Below, in pieces: positions 14,962 through 22,325 of a DNA stretch of 23,503 bases. This stretch comes from Frankiales bacterium (GTDB lineage: Bacteria; Actinomycetota; Actinomycetes; Mycobacteriales; SCTD01), in assembly GCA_025966295.1 (NCBI GenBank), contig JAOPVD010000115.1:1-23503 (forward strand). The letters are read 5' to 3'. The translations under genes and the position numbers were made by a program. The notes beneath the pieces were generated by a model. It did not search any database. It saw only the letters and a list, made by a program, of their open reading frames with translations, and was not told the origin of the DNA. Position 1 is the first letter of the stretch; every line of letters begins with the position of its first letter.

Positions 14962-15918
14962 GCACACTGCTTCCAGAAGAGATCCAGCACCTGGTCATGA
15001 TGGCCGCACACGCCCCCAGCGTGCACAACACCCAGCCGTGGCGGTTCGCACCGACGTCCGACGGGCTCCGCGTGGAGTGCGACCGCAGCCGGCAGCTCGG
15101 CGTCATCGACCCTGAGGGCCGCGAGCTGCTCCTGAGCTGCGGCGCGTCCCTGCACCACCTCCAAGTGGCGGCACGGGCGCTCGGCCTCGACGCGGAAATC
15201 GCCGTCGAGGTACGCGACGACACCGTCGCCCTCGTGCGCCTCGCACGGGGTGTTCCCGCCACCGAAGCCGAGGTGGAGAGCGCCGTCGCCATCCTGCACC
15301 GCCACACGCACCGGGGACGCTTCACCGACGAAGCGGTCTCGGCCGAAGACCTCAACCGGGTGCTGCTGGCGGTGGAGTCCGAGCTGGGCCTGCTGCGCGT
15401 GGTGCACCAGGACGAGCTCGTCGCCGTCGAGGTCGTCGTCAGCAGGGCCGAGCAGTCGCTGCAGAGCTTGGACGGGTACGCCGGCGAGCTGGCGCGCTGG
15501 CTCTGGCACGGGCTGCCCGATGAGGACCGCGGCGACGGGCTCCCCCAGGACGCCATCGACCACGACCCGACCCGGGCGGAGAGCCTGGAGGGCCGGCAGT
15601 TCGACGGGGGACCGTCTCCGCCCGCTCAAGACCCCGGTTGCGGAGCACCCGACCGTCGTGCTGCTTACCTCGGCTGGTGACACCCCCGCCGACTGGGTCC
15701 AGTCCGGGCGGGCGCTCAGTGCCCTGCTGCTCATCGCCACCGAGGCCGGGCTGCTGGCCCAACCCATCGCGCAGGTCATCGACCTCCCGAGTGCCCGCTA
15801 TGCACTCGCGCAGCTGCTCGGGATCGTCGGGACTCCCCAGATGCTCCTGCGGCTCGGGCACGGCACCAGCGTCCCGGCAACTCCTCGCAGGCCGCTCGCC
15901 GAGGTCCTCAGCTCGTAG
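14958..15918 (+). pseudogene. Acg-family nitroreductase with a one-base frameshift
   Basis: Acg-type FMN nitroreductase-fold protein, known in mycobacteria as a DosR-regulated family. The start is GTG at 14958 with GAGGAG upstream. The early signature APSVHNTQPWRF and the following DRSRQLGVIDPEGRELLLSCGA segment are conserved. The first frame runs to a stop at 15680, but after RQFDG its translation becomes unlike the family. The neighbouring frame continues it perfectly with RLRPLKTPVAEHPTVVLLTS, then GRALSALLLIATEAGLLAQP and GTPQMLLRLGHG to the TAG at 15918. Removing one G from the GGGGG run at 15606-15610 restores a 319-residue protein of normal length. This is either a sequencing or assembly indel or a recent inactivating mutation. 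Everything else looks functional. It overlaps the convergent luciferase-like gene by 11 bases. Confidence 0.85.
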
Positions 15919-16951
15919 ATCCCACGGCCGCGCGGACGAGGGGCGCCACCTCGGTGCCCAGCAGCTCGATGCCATGGAGCAGGTTCGCGTGCGCCAGGCG
16001 CACGTTGGTCATCTGCAGCGACATGCGTTCGATGCCGCCGAGGTCGTCGGAGATCCGCAGGATCTTGGTGGCGACCGTCTTGGGGTCGCCGATGAGGAAG
16101 GCGCCGTCGGGGCCGCACATGGCGTCGTACTGGGCACGGACCGGCGGTCCGAAGCCGCGCTCCCGCCCGATCTTGGTGAACATCTGGGCCCAGCCGGGGT
16201 AGAAGTCATCGGCCGCCTGCTGCTGGGTGTCACCCACGAACCCGAAGCAGTGCAGGCCCACCTTGAGCTGCTCGGGCGCGTGCCCGGCGCGTTGTCCGGC
16301 CTGTCGGTAGAGGTCGATGAGGGGCCGGAAGCGGGCTGGCTGGCCACCGATGATGGCAACCATGAGGGGCAGTCCGAGGGTGCCGGCGCGGACGAACGAC
16401 TCGGGGGTGCCACCGACACCCACCCAGATCGGGAGGCGGTCCTGGACGGGGCGGGGGTAGACGCCCTGCCGGTTCAGTGGCGGGCGGTGCCGGCCCGACC
16501 AGGTCACCTCAGTGCTGTCGCGGATGCGCAGCAGCAGGTCCAGCTTCTCGGCGAACAGCGAGTCGTAGTCGGCGAGGTCCAGGCCGAACAGCGGGAAGGC
16601 CTCGGTGAACGAGCCGCGACCGACGACGAGGTCGATCCGTCCCTGGGAGATCAGGTCCAGGGTTGCGAACTCCTGGAAGAGCCGGACCGGGTCGCTGGCG
16701 CTGAGAACCGCCACGGCGCTGTTGAGGCGGATCGTCGTGGTGCGAGCTGCGGCCGCGGCCAGCAGCACCGCCGGGGCGGAGTCCATGTACTCCGGGCGGT
16801 GGTGCTCCCCGATGCCGTAGCTGTCGAGGCCGACCTGGTCGGCGCGTTCCACCTCCTCGAGCAGGTGCTGCACCCGCTGCACCGGACTGACCTCGACGCC
16901 CGTGTCGGGGTCGGTCACCGTGGAGACGAAGCTGTCGATACCGATCTGCAC
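15908..16951 (-). CDS. luciferase-like (LLM class) flavin-dependent oxidoreductase
   Basis: TIM-barrel oxidoreductase of 347 residues in the bacterial luciferase-like superfamily. Visible family elements are the N-terminal IGIDSFVS strand, the GLDSYGIGEHHRPEY segment, the barrel region TTTIRLNSAVAVLSASDPVRLFQEFATLDLISQGRIDLVVGRGSF, and the cofactor-binding LPIWVGVGGTPESFVRAG. Members use FMN or F420; which applies here cannot be told. The GTG at 16951 begins the family N-terminus directly, with only a weak ribosome-binding site. A 12-bp palindrome sits just upstream. Its 3' end overlaps the end of the Acg gene by 11 bases, so these convergent genes may interfere with each other. Confidence 0.88.
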   Translation of the reverse strand: MQIGIDSFVSTVTDPDTGVEVSPVQRVQHLLEEVERADQVGLDSYGIGEHHRPEYMDSAPAVLLAAAAARTTTIRLNSAVAVLSASDPVRLFQEFATLDLISQGRIDLVVGRGSFTEAFPLFGLDLADYDSLFAEKLDLLLRIRDSTEVTWSGRHRPPLNRQGVYPRPVQDRLPIWVGVGGTPESFVRAGTLGLPLMVAIIGGQPARFRPLIDLYRQAGQRAGHAPEQLKVGLHCFGFVGDTQQQAADDFYPGWAQMFTKIGRERGFGPPVRAQYDAMCGPDGAFLIGDPKTVATKILRISDDLGGIERMSLQMTNVRLAHANLLHGIELLGTEVAPLVRAAVGSTS

Positions 16952-16961
16952 GCACCCATCT

Positions 16962-16973
16962 TTGCATGTGCAA
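16962..16973 (-). promoter_or_regulatory. palindromic operator candidate of the LLM gene
   Basis: TTGCATGTGCAA (5-bp perfect arms, 2-bp centre) lies 11-22 nt upstream of the GTG start of the luciferase-like gene. Short TTGC/GCAA palindromes of this kind are typical sites of MarR- or TetR-type repressors, which would block transcription from this position. No such regulator is encoded next to it. Confidence 0.4.
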
Positions 16974-17045
16974 GCACTGCCCGCGTACGGACCTGCTGAT
17001 CCACCTCGCCGGTGGACCAGATCCTCCCGTCACGTCCTGGTGCGG

Positions 17046-17678
17046 TCATCGCGGGTCGGGGCGGTCGACGTTCCAGTGCCTCACGACCGCGGCATGCCGC
17101 AGCCCGTCCGAGCGGGGCGCCAGCGTGAAGCGGCTGATGATCCGCTGGCTGCCCTGGTGGTCGCCGTACAGCAGGTCGACGGCGATGCGCTGGGAGCCCA
17201 GGATCCGCTCGCGGACGGTCTCGAACTCCGGCTCCGCCGGGTCGCGGTACACGCCCTGCCAGAACGCGACGTCCCCGGTGGCGACGTACAGGTCGCGCGT
17301 GAGCCGGCGGAAGCTGTCGAGCGGCGGACGGCCGACCGGGCCGAATTCAAGCGTCGGCTCCACCCGCCAGCCGTGCAGCACCGCAATGCCGTTGCCCACG
17401 TTGCGGACCGACATGGTCAGGTAGATCGCCTTGTCGCCGATCTCGGCAGTGCCACCGCCTCCGGGCGTCTGGACCCAGTGGTCGTCGGCGAAGCCGACCT
17501 TCAGCGGTGCGTCCTGCGGCCTCGAGGGCATCAGCAGCGGCCGGATGCCGGCGAGCAACGACTGCTCGGCGACCCGCGCCGCCCGGTTGGCGGACCGCAC
17601 CGACGCGAAAGTCGCCGCCGCGAGCACCAGGGTGCCTGCCGCGGTCGCGAGAGAGGAGATGGTCACCCAGTCGACCAC
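17046..17678 (-). CDS. N-terminally membrane-anchored hypothetical protein
   Basis: Protein of 210 residues. A single hydrophobic segment at about 6-27 (TISSLATAAGTLVLAAATFASV) is followed by a basic/helical linker (RSANRAARVAEQSLLAGIRPLL) and a mostly beta soluble domain (AIYLTMSVRNVGNGIAVLHGWRVE, DLYVATGDVAFWQGVYRD, RIAVDLLYGDHQGSQRIISRF). The pattern NVGNGIAVLHGW resembles uncharacterised actinobacterial proteins with one N-terminal helix and an Ig-like domain; I do not recognise a named family. The GTG at 17678 is used; a GTG at 17666 is also possible, and neither has a good ribosome-binding site. It is separated from the next upstream gene by a strong stem-loop, so it is probably its own transcription unit. 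Confidence 0.7.
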   Translation of the reverse strand: MVDWVTISSLATAAGTLVLAAATFASVRSANRAARVAEQSLLAGIRPLLMPSRPQDAPLKVGFADDHWVQTPGGGGTAEIGDKAIYLTMSVRNVGNGIAVLHGWRVEPTLEFGPVGRPPLDSFRRLTRDLYVATGDVAFWQGVYRDPAEPEFETVRERILGSQRIAVDLLYGDHQGSQRIISRFTLAPRSDGLRHAAVVRHWNVDRPDPR

Positions 17679-17697
17679 CCGCTCACTGTACGAACGC

Positions 17698-17733
17698 GAC
17701 GGACCCCCGGCACCTGAGTGCCGGGGGTCCGTC
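17698..17733 (-). terminator. 16-bp perfect stem-loop after the acyltransferase gene
   Basis: GACGGACCCCCGGCAC (17698-17713) pairs perfectly with GTGCCGGGGGTCCGTC (17718-17733) around a CTGA tetraloop. It begins about 15 nt beyond the stop of the condensation-domain gene on the minus strand. There is no T-run, but stem stability is very high. Confidence 0.8.
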
Positions 17734-17748
17734 GAGGTTCTGCGTGGG

Positions 17749-19185
17749 TCAGGCGACCTTGGCCTCGGCGTCCGCGATCGTGGACAGGATCGGGTAGTCG
17801 CCGGCCACGGCGACGCGGCCGAGCACCTCGCGGATGCGGTCGACGTACTCGCCGACCACCGCCGGCGAGGTGCCGGTCACCGGGTAGCGGAGGGCCACGT
17901 GCAGGCCCTCGGCCAGGCGGGAGGTCCAGACGTGCGCATCGTCGGCCTGCAGGGTCTGCCCGAGCGTCAACGGCTGGAGCGCGGCGTGGTGCTGGACACC
18001 GGGCATCCGGCGGTAATCGATGTACGACACCATCGAGAACATGTCCCGCCGGGTGGGCTGGAAGGCCTCGCCCAGCAGCGACACCATCTTGGCGGCCGGG
18101 AACTGCGAGTTGCGCATGGTGCCCCGCAGCGCCGACTTGGCCGACGCGAGCACGTCGGTGAAGCCCTGTGCCTCGGAGGTGGAGAACTCCAGGGGTGCGC
18201 AGGTGATGAACCAGCCCATCGAGGCGGCCCACTCCGGCGTGAACCGGGTGTGCAGCGGGGTGACCGTGAGGAAGTCCTGCTTGCCGGTCAGCTCCCGGTT
18301 GACGATCGCCATCGCCGCGAGCAGACCCGGGAACATGCTGCCGCCGGCCGCGCGGCACGCCTGGTCGAAGGCCTCGGTCTCCTCCGCGTTCAGCAGCATC
18401 GTGTTGTGCACGTCCTGGTCGTACGTGCGGCCGTCCTCGACCCCGAGGTCCAGGGCGAACCGGGGGCCGGTGCCGCCGCAGCGCTCGATGAACTGGCGCC
18501 ACTGGGCAACGACCTCGTGGTCGGCCGGCACGGCCTCACCCTTGACCATCTCCAGGGCGGCGTGCGCGTTGAAGCTGGCGACCTCGGGCAGCGCCGGCCA
18601 GCGACCCTCGCGCTCGGCGAGGTAGAGCTCATACACGTCGTTGACGACCAGCGCGAGCGAGTAGCCGTCACTGGTGCTGTGGTCCATCGCCACGTAGACC
18701 GTGGAGCCGCCCTCCCGGACGATCACGCCGAACACGTACGGCGGCCAGTCGAACGGGTCGGTGCCGGCGGCCAGGCGTTCGGTGAGGTAGCCGAACAGCT
18801 CGTCCGGGTCGTCGAAGTCGCGGACCGGGGTCGCGTCCAGGGCGATGGCCTCGGCCGCGAGGGTGTACCGCTCGACGCCGGTGGCCGCGGTCCGGAAGCC
18901 GCTGCGCAGCGAGTCGTGGCGCTGTACGAAGCCGGTGAACGCGCGGCCCAGGGCGTCCAGGTCGACCTCGCCCTCGAGCTCGAACACCACGCCGATCCAC
19001 GGGTTGCCGGGCTGGCCGGCGCCGACGAGGGCCAGGTGGCCCATCAGGTGCAGCTGCTGGTTGTACGACAGAGGCGTGGGATCCACGGGCGCGGTCTGGG
19101 CCGCCGCGGCCGTCGTCGCGTTGATCGTCCACTCGATGACCCGACCCGGGGCGGGGCGGAAGTCTTCGAACGCGATGGGCTTCAT
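17749..19185 (-). CDS. PapA-like condensation-domain acyltransferase
   Basis: Stand-alone condensation-domain protein of 478 residues. The catalytic motif region reads MDHSTSDGYS, with His169, Asp173 and Gly174 matching the HHxxxDG signature of NRPS condensation domains and mycobacterial PapA acyltransferases; the first, non-catalytic His is Asp168. Other PapA-like segments are FVQRHDSLRSGF (about 86-97) and, near the C-terminus, DDAHVWTSRLAEGLHVALRYP. There are no carrier or adenylation domains. It probably transfers an acyl chain from a thioester donor to an alcohol or sugar acceptor, as PapA enzymes do when building trehalose or other surface lipids; the substrate is inferred only by analogy. 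The ATG at 19185 follows AAGGTGA. The GAF-ANTAR gene lies upstream on the same strand. No polyketide synthase gene is nearby. Confidence 0.85.
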   Translation of the reverse strand: MKPIAFEDFRPAPGRVIEWTINATTAAAAQTAPVDPTPLSYNQQLHLMGHLALVGAGQPGNPWIGVVFELEGEVDLDALGRAFTGFVQRHDSLRSGFRTAATGVERYTLAAEAIALDATPVRDFDDPDELFGYLTERLAAGTDPFDWPPYVFGVIVREGGSTVYVAMDHSTSDGYSLALVVNDVYELYLAEREGRWPALPEVASFNAHAALEMVKGEAVPADHEVVAQWRQFIERCGGTGPRFALDLGVEDGRTYDQDVHNTMLLNAEETEAFDQACRAAGGSMFPGLLAAMAIVNRELTGKQDFLTVTPLHTRFTPEWAASMGWFITCAPLEFSTSEAQGFTDVLASAKSALRGTMRNSQFPAAKMVSLLGEAFQPTRRDMFSMVSYIDYRRMPGVQHHAALQPLTLGQTLQADDAHVWTSRLAEGLHVALRYPVTGTSPAVVGEYVDRIREVLGRVAVAGDYPILSTIADAEAKVA

Positions 19186-19472
19186 GCAATTTCACCTTGG
19201 GAGACAGGAGCGCGTGCTCGGGGGGACCTGCGTCGCAGAGTTGTGGCTGTAAGTAACGGTGGGGTGACGCTGGGTCGTACCGGACCCGAAAGTTCCACCA
19301 TGGCTGCGCGTCTGCTGCGCGCTTGGAAGGCGCGGCGGGCCGAACTCGTGCGGCCCACCTGAATCTCATCGGCGGGATGCACGCTCAGCCAAAGGGATGA
19401 GAAGGGTGAAACCGGTCACCCGAAGTCCAAGATCAAGTTGGTGGGCGTGATCCCGGCAGCCGGGTCAAACGG
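19186..19472 (-). promoter_or_regulatory. intergenic region between the GAF-ANTAR and acyltransferase genes
   Basis: This 287-nt region contains a hairpin at 19404-19421 close to the GAF-ANTAR stop and an inverted repeat GGGTC-N6-GACCC at 19272-19287 about 90 nt before the acyltransferase start. The half-sites resemble those of the DosR-like box at 14524, but the spacing differs (N6 instead of N4). No clear -10/-35 pair was found. No gene is seen. Confidence 0.4.
19404..19421 (-). terminator. hexaloop hairpin after the GAF-ANTAR gene
   Basis: GGGTGA (19404-19409) and TCACCC (19416-19421) enclose a 6-nt loop about 50 nt past the GAF-ANTAR stop. On the minus strand the stem is followed by a pyrimidine-rich stretch (TTCTCATCCCTTT), compatible with a terminator. 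Confidence 0.45.
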
Positions 19473-20186
19473 TCAGCCGCGCGACGGATGCTGGGCGTTG
19501 TCGACGAGGGCCTGGGCGACGTCCCGCACCTTGCGGTTGGACTGCTGGGACAGCCCGGTCAGGATCACGAAGGCCTCGGACGCCGAGCACCGGCGCTCCC
19601 CCATCAAGATCCCCTTCGCCTGCTCGATGACCGCCCGGGACTCCATCGCCTGCTGCAGCTGCTCTGCGCGCTGTCTGGTGGTGGCGAGCAGGTGCATGTT
19701 GTCGATGGCCACGGCGGCGTAGGAGGCGAGGACGCCGGCTCGCTCGTGGCTCACGTCGTCGAAGGCGTGCGGCCGGGTCGCGTAGCTGTTGATGGCGGCC
19801 CCCACCGGCGACTGCACGGGCACCGGGACGGACAGGGAGCTCCCGAGCCCCTGCCTCACGGCGGCGCGCATGTAGGCCGGCCAGCGGCTCTCGCGCGCCG
19901 CGTCGACGACGTCGACCGGTTCGCCTCCCTCCGCGGCGTCGAGGCACGGCCCGTACCCGAACTCGTACTGGCTCTCGTCCAGGCCGAGGGCCAGCTCACC
20001 GGTGCAGGCCACTGTGCTGGGCAGCCCCTCGGCGCGCAGCGTCACGGACACCTCGTCGGCGCCCAGCACCGTCTTGGCCAGACCGGCGATGCGCTGCAGC
20101 ACCGAGGCGACGGACTCGCGCCCGAGGTCGATCCTGGCCAGCTCGACCAGGGCCTGGTCGGTGTCTGCCGGTGCGCTGCCGTTCAT
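19473..20186 (-). CDS. GAF-ANTAR transcription antitermination regulator
   Basis: Cytoplasmic regulator of 237 residues. The N-terminal GAF domain (about 20-165) contains the GYGPCLDAAEGGEPVDVVD and SSLSVPVPVQSPVGAAINSY segments typical of actinobacterial GAF-ANTAR proteins. The C-terminal ANTAR domain (about 170-232) contains SRAVIEQAKGILM and the three-helix end ASEAFVILTGLSQQSNRKVRDVAQALV. ANTAR domains bind paired hexaloop RNA hairpins in leaders to prevent termination; the GAF domain would sense a small ligand or interact with a kinase. The ATG at 20186 is used. It lies upstream of the PapA-like gene on the same strand and is divergent from the atypical receiver gene. Its RNA targets are not known from this window. 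Confidence 0.92.
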   Translation of the reverse strand: MNGSAPADTDQALVELARIDLGRESVASVLQRIAGLAKTVLGADEVSVTLRAEGLPSTVACTGELALGLDESQYEFGYGPCLDAAEGGEPVDVVDAARESRWPAYMRAAVRQGLGSSLSVPVPVQSPVGAAINSYATRPHAFDDVSHERAGVLASYAAVAIDNMHLLATTRQRAEQLQQAMESRAVIEQAKGILMGERRCSASEAFVILTGLSQQSNRKVRDVAQALVDNAQHPSRG

Positions 20187-20423
20187 GGCACGTCCCCGCG
20201 TCGGGTGCGCAGCGGCCGGGTCGGCGCACGCTCTGTGCCCCGGGAGCAGAGGTAGCTGAGAGGGACGACGCTACCGCTGTTGTCTCGGGCCACCTAGATG
20301 TCACTGGCAAGATCGCTCGGCGGCTCCTAGTGTCGAGACCGGTTGAGACGACAGCCTGCGGAGACCACGTTCCGCCGGCGGTCCGCTGTGCGGGGCCCGG
20401 CGGTCCGGTAGCAGAGGACACCG
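20187..20423. promoter_or_regulatory. divergent promoter region
   Basis: This 237-nt region separates the GAF-ANTAR gene (minus) and the receiver-like gene (plus), so it must hold promoters for both. I could not find a convincing -10/-35 pair or a palindrome. GAGGA just before 20424 serves as ribosome-binding site of the plus-strand gene. Confidence 0.35.
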
Positions 20424-21104
20424 ATGACGCTCGCCCACGACAGAACCGGCACAGCAGGCCCGCCGCAGCCGAGAGACGGCGCCGACGCACCCACTCCCCC
20501 AGCTTGGCGCCGCCTCAGCGAGGCGACGCTGCTCTGTGCCCAGATCGAGGGCATCACCGCTTGGAACCGGGCCCGGAGAGCGCGTGAGGAGGCGCTCTCG
20601 GCGCCGGTGCTCACCCGGGAGATCCGGCTGGACCAGCGGCGCAAGGCCGAAGCGCTCCAGCGCAGGCAGCGGGCCCTGCTCGCCAGGGCCGACGCCAGCC
20701 CGGTGGAGCCCCATCCCCTCCTGCTGCAGGTCGGCCCCCGCGCCGTGGTCGCCCACCGCCAGCCGTGGTTCCGCGACCAGGTCGGCTCTGCGCTGGAGCG
20801 CTACGGCGTCCAGGTTCTGGCGAGTCTGGACAACGGAGCCGACGCGGCCGGCGTCGTCATTGCCGAGCAGCCCGACGTCCTGGTCATGGAGGATCAGCTG
20901 CCGATGAGCACCGGCCCCGACCTGGCCGTGGACGTCCGCCTGTTCAGCCCCGCCACGATCGTCGCGGCGCAGACGGCCTCGGCCGACCGGATGGGCGCGC
21001 TCCTGGATGCCGGCGCCCGGCTCGTCTACACGCGCCTGGTCCCACCGCACGACATCGTCCGCGACGTCTGCGTCCTGGTGACGGCGCCGCCGACCGAGAC
21101 CTAG
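20424..21104 (+). CDS. atypical response-regulator receiver protein (pseudo-receiver)
   Basis: Protein of 226 residues. The first half (about 28-92) is helical and charged (TREIRLDQRRKAEALQRRQRALLARAD), suggesting a coiled coil. The second half (about 103-216) follows the receiver-domain pattern: RAVVAHRQPWFRDQV, PDVLVMEDQLPMSTG, ATIVAAQTAS, DAGARLVYTR. Key residues are changed: the acidic pair is Ala110/His111, the phospho-acceptor position is Glu156 instead of Asp, and the conserved Lys is Arg204; Thr184 is kept. It is therefore unlikely to be switched by phosphorylation, and the Glu may mimic the active state. There is no DNA-binding domain. The ATG at 20424 follows GAGGA. It is divergent from the GAF-ANTAR gene and may act with it; this is inferred from position only. 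Confidence 0.7.
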   Translation: MTLAHDRTGTAGPPQPRDGADAPTPPAWRRLSEATLLCAQIEGITAWNRARRAREEALSAPVLTREIRLDQRRKAEALQRRQRALLARADASPVEPHPLLLQVGPRAVVAHRQPWFRDQVGSALERYGVQVLASLDNGADAAGVVIAEQPDVLVMEDQLPMSTGPDLAVDVRLFSPATIVAAQTASADRMGALLDAGARLVYTRLVPPHDIVRDVCVLVTAPPTET

Positions 21105-21194
21105 GGCCTCAGCGCCGACGAGACGTTGACGGCTGCGGCCGGCCGGCCGAGGACGCGGCGCGCGCTCGCGCGGTGGTCGGTGCCGGCCCCGGCT

Positions 21195-21200
21195 TAGGCT
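21195..21200 (+). promoter_or_regulatory. -10 element implying a leaderless transcript
   Basis: TAGGCT fits the TANNNT -10 pattern and ends 6 nt before the ATG at 21207. Transcription would begin at or next to the start codon. Leaderless mRNAs of this kind are common in actinobacteria. No ribosome-binding site is seen upstream of this gene, which agrees. Confidence 0.5.
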
Positions 21201-21206
21201 CCACGG

Positions 21207-22259
21207 ATGCCCCCTCGCGCCTCCGGCCACCTCGAGCTGCTCGCCCCCGTGGCGAACGGACCGAGCCCGCTGGTCCAGCTGCCGCGGCGAAAGGGCGGCC
21301 CGGTCCGGGCGGTCCTCCAGCGCCTGCTGGTCGCCATCGGGGTGCTGATGCTCATCGCCGTGGTGGTGTGGCTGGACCGGGACGGCTACCGCGACATCGA
21401 CGGCAAGGTCAGCTTCCTCGACGCGATCTACTACGCCACCGTCACCGCCTCCACCACCGGGTACGGCGACGTCACGCCGCTGTCGGACACCGCCCGGCTG
21501 GTGAACGTCCTCGTCATCACGCCGCTGCGGGTGCTGTTCCTCATCGTGCTGGTCGGCACCACCCTCGAAGTGCTCACCGAGCGCACCCGCGAACATCTCA
21601 GACAGAACCGCTGGAGGTCCACCTTGCGCGACCACGTCCTCGTCGTCGGATATGGCACGAAGGGCCGCAGCGCCGTCCGCGCCCTGCTCGAGGACGGCTG
21701 GGACAAGTCCCGCATCGTCGCCATCGACGTCGACGAGGCGCATGTGGCCGCCGCCAGTGAGGACGGCATCGCGGTGGTGCGCGGCGACGGCACCCGCAGC
21801 GAGGTGCTGAGCCGCGCCGGCGTCGAGAGCGCCAACCGGGTCGTGGTCGCCGTACCCCGCGACGACACGGCCGTTCTGGTCACCCTCACGGTCCGCGGCG
21901 CCAACCCCGGAGTGCATGTGGTGGCGGCCTGCCGGGAGGCCGAGAACGCGCCCCTGCTGCGGAGCAGCGGCGCCGACTCCGTGGTGGTCTCGTCGGCCGC
22001 TGCCGGCCGGCTGCTGGGGCTGTCGTCCCTCAGCCCGGCCAAGGGCATGGTCATCGAGGACCTGCTGGTCCCCGGGGGCGGCCTCGACCTCGTCGAGCGC
22101 GCGCCGACGCCGGCCGAGGTGGGCCAGAGCCTGCGGGCCAGCCAGGACCAGGTGCTGGCCGTGGTGCGGGCCGGCGAGGTGCTGCACTTCTACGACCCCG
22201 CCGCAGATCCGGTGCGCGCGGACGACCGCCTCATCGTGGTGCCGCGCCTCGACGGCTGA
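21207..22259 (+). CDS. two-TM potassium channel with RCK (TrkA-N) domain
   Basis: Channel protein of 350 residues. After a cytoplasmic N-terminus come TM1 (about 36-56, VLQRLLVAIGVLMLIAVVVWL), a pore helix (about 70-82) with the selectivity filter TTGYGD (83-88), and TM2 (about 97-118, RLVNVLVITPLRVLFLIVLVG). The regulator-of-K-conductance domain begins at about 143 with VLVVGYGTKGRSA (GxGxxG nucleotide-binding loop) and IDVDEAHV, and a C-terminal RCK subdomain (about 265-350) ends the protein. It resembles MthK-type channels gated by ligand binding to an octameric RCK ring, and would conduct K+ across the plasma membrane. The ligand (NAD(H), ATP, Ca2+) is not predictable. The ATG at 21207 probably starts a leaderless mRNA. 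Confidence 0.93.
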   Translation: MPPRASGHLELLAPVANGPSPLVQLPRRKGGPVRAVLQRLLVAIGVLMLIAVVVWLDRDGYRDIDGKVSFLDAIYYATVTASTTGYGDVTPLSDTARLVNVLVITPLRVLFLIVLVGTTLEVLTERTREHLRQNRWRSTLRDHVLVVGYGTKGRSAVRALLEDGWDKSRIVAIDVDEAHVAAASEDGIAVVRGDGTRSEVLSRAGVESANRVVVAVPRDDTAVLVTLTVRGANPGVHVVAACREAENAPLLRSSGADSVVVSSAAAGRLLGLSSLSPAKGMVIEDLLVPGGGLDLVERAPTPAEVGQSLRASQDQVLAVVRAGEVLHFYDPAADPVRADDRLIVVPRLDG

Positions 22260-22271
22260 CTGGGCCGGGGC

Positions 22272-22289
22272 CTGTCACCGAACTGACAG
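22272..22289. promoter_or_regulatory. CTGTCA-N6-TGACAG palindrome
   Basis: A perfect 6-bp inverted repeat with a 6-bp spacer lies 12 nt after the channel gene's stop and 36 nt before the next start. It could be an operator of the downstream NmrA-like gene or a weak terminator. Confidence 0.4.
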
Positions 22290-22325
22290 TGGACCGCTGC
22301 AGCTCGGGCGCCCATCCTCAGGCTC

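Noticed and set aside
19272..19287. Second DosR-like box upstream of the acyltransferase
   Set aside because: The half-sites GGGTC/GACCC are similar to the box at 14524, but the spacer is 6 instead of 4 bases, so it does not fit the DosR motif.
17431..19362. Long plus-strand frame opposite the PapA-like gene
   Set aside because: Antisense shadow; the minus-strand protein has the HxxxDG motif, a ribosome-binding site and a terminator.
19404..19421. Hexaloop hairpin as an ANTAR target RNA
   Set aside because: The loop (CCGGTT on the transcribed strand) lacks the A at position 1 and G at position 4 typical of ANTAR hairpins, and no second hexaloop stem was found beside it. Kept as a terminator candidate only.
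20301..22187. Long minus-strand frame opposite the receiver-like and K+ channel genes
   Set aside because: Antisense shadow; the channel filter TTGYGD and RCK motifs fix the real strand.
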